From: CAYGZC01 sp964354225 | GTDB lineage: Bacteria; Bacteroidota; Ignavibacteria; UBA10030; SZUA-254 | Reading direction: 5' to 3' | DNA length: 5,970 bases | Assembly (NCBI GenBank): GCA_964354225.1 | Contig: CAYGZC010000256.1 | Span: 1-5,970 of the forward strand | In this document: positions 5,289 to 5,970 of the stretch, in pieces | How positions within the stretch are numbered: position 1 is the first letter of the stretch | Layout: the number at the start of each line of letters is the position of its first letter | The notes under the pieces: generated by a model | The model's input: only the letters and a program-made list of their open reading frames with translations | Told to the model about the DNA's origin: nothing | Database searches by the model: none | Made by a program: the position numbers and the translations under genes

Positions 5289-5970
5289 CTACTTTTTGAT
5301 TGAATCCGGCTTTGCCGGAATCTCTACCGGTAAATCTTCTCTGCCGCTCCAATCCTCGAATGAACCGTCGTAGAGATGAGGAGTATATCCAAGAGAACGA
5401 GCGGCTGTATAAACCAGACATGCAGAGACCCCGCTGTGGCAATACACGACAACCTCATTTCCTTTTTTCACTCCTGCTGAGTCGAACTTCTCCCCGATTC
5501 TCACCATCGGAATCATTTTGTTTGTACTATCGATAAGACTCCCTGCAAAAATATTCTTTGCCGTCGGGATGGCTCCTGCGCGTGGGTAACCTCCGCTGTT
5601 TGCACCGTTATAAAATTGCGGTGCCCGCGCATCGATAATGGAAATATTCGGTTTATGAAGCCCCGACTTCACAAACTCTGCATCGACAATTGCAGGTGGA
5701 TTAAGTTTAGGTGTAAACGATCCTCGTTGATAGACCGGGAGTTCTTTTGTTATCGGCTTACCTTCAGCTTTCCAGACATCGAAGCCGCCATCTAGTATTG
5801 ATGTTCTATCACCGATACCTAGATAATCCAGCGTAACGAAGATGCGCGCAACCTGATTCACATTTCCGCCGATGCCGCAAAGAATAATTCGCGAATCATT
5901 GGAAACACCGAGCGCTTCAAGCGTTGTATCAAGTTGTTCTACCGGCAACAATTCGTAGCTGAGTTCTGGG
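5289..5970 (-). CDS. Two-domain sulfurtransferase (rhodanese/MST type), 5' end cut by window
   Basis: This tandem rhodanese protein of the thiosulfate or 3-mercaptopyruvate sulfurtransferase family moves sulfane sulfur from a donor to cyanide or a thiol through a Cys persulfide. The frame stays open to the right edge (PELSYELLPVEQ...), so the TTG at 5951 is not the true start; roughly 60-80 N-terminal residues are missing, and any signal peptide is unseen. The N-terminal rhodanese domain shows ARIFVTLDYLGIG and ILDGGFDVWKAEGKP. The catalytic C-terminal domain has IIDARAPQFY, the PRAGAIPTAKN segment, and the active-site loop YCHSGVSAC, whose catalytic Cys codon is at 5441-5439, then LYDGSFEDW near the end. 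CHSGVSAC is close to the CGSGVTAC loop of mercaptopyruvate sulfurtransferases, but substrate cannot be settled from this. The N-terminal domain also has a Cys (LCGIGGN) where an inactive domain often has Asp. No clear terminator follows. Confidence 0.88.
   Translation of the reverse strand, partial: PELSYELLPVEQLDTTLEALGVSNDSRIILCGIGGNVNQVARIFVTLDYLGIGDRTSILDGGFDVWKAEGKPITKELPVYQRGSFTPKLNPPAIVDAEFVKSGLHKPNISIIDARAPQFYNGANSGGYPRAGAIPTAKNIFAGSLIDSTNKMIPMVRIGEKFDSAGVKKGNEVVVYCHSGVSACLVYTAARSLGYTPHLYDGSFEDWSGREDLPVEIPAKPDSIKK
5305..5319. repeat. Small GC-rich hairpin inside the sulfurtransferase 3' end
   Basis: TCCGGC (5305-5310) and GCCGGA (5314-5319) form a perfect 6-bp stem with a 3-nt loop in the last codons of the gene. 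On the coding strand it is followed by an A-rich, not U-rich, stretch, so it does not look like an intrinsic terminator; it may stabilise the mRNA 3' end. Confidence 0.35.

Noticed and set aside
1..5970. Search for an undescribed multi-gene system (defence, mobile or biosynthetic island)
   Set aside because: All six coding regions belong to well-known families, with separate transcription units and ordinary composition; there are no transposases, integrases, direct-repeat arrays or tRNA-associated boundaries.

Overview
This 6-kb window is a housekeeping stretch of a bacterial chromosome of moderate to low G+C (roughly 40 % by eye). The combination of HpnC/HpnD squalene synthases, a small cupredoxin lipoprotein with a Pro-rich linker, a eukaryote-like (mitochondrial-type) citrate synthase and a two-domain rhodanese would fit the Bacteroidota/Chlorobiota/Ignavibacteriota group. 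That placement is an inference from gene content and composition; no rRNA or other phylogenetic marker is present. Five of the six genes are on the minus strand. Only the cupredoxin gene is on the plus strand.

Layout, left to right. (1) Positions 1-1518, minus: hpnC followed by hpnD (cut by the left edge), overlapping by 16 nt. These are paralogous trans-prenyltransferases that together turn farnesyl diphosphate into hydroxysqualene via presqualene diphosphate. The third enzyme, HpnE, would be expected beyond position 1. hpnC has a near-consensus promoter so close to its ATG that the mRNA should be almost leaderless. (2) Positions 1639-2019, plus: a small exported lipoprotein with a type-1 copper site, divergent from hpnC and convergent with dinB. 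(3) Positions 2071-3222, minus: Y-family DNA polymerase IV, with a possible palindromic operator over its promoter. (4) Positions 3438-4715, minus: citrate synthase, followed by a strong 13-bp hairpin terminator. (5) Positions 4716-5288: a 573-bp intergenic region with two candidate promoters for citrate synthase, a long imperfect inverted repeat and a stop-poor stretch that might be a gene relic. (6) Positions 5289-5970, minus: most of a two-domain thiosulfate/3-mercaptopyruvate sulfurtransferase, cut by the right edge.

The genes look like independent transcription units (squalene synthesis, copper protein, translesion synthesis, TCA cycle entry, sulfur transfer) and not one system. I see no CRISPR array, tRNA, rRNA, insertion sequence or defence cluster, and no convincing undescribed system. 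The points worth a second look are mostly regulatory: the leaderless hpnC, the dinB palindromes, and the structured region upstream of citrate synthase.
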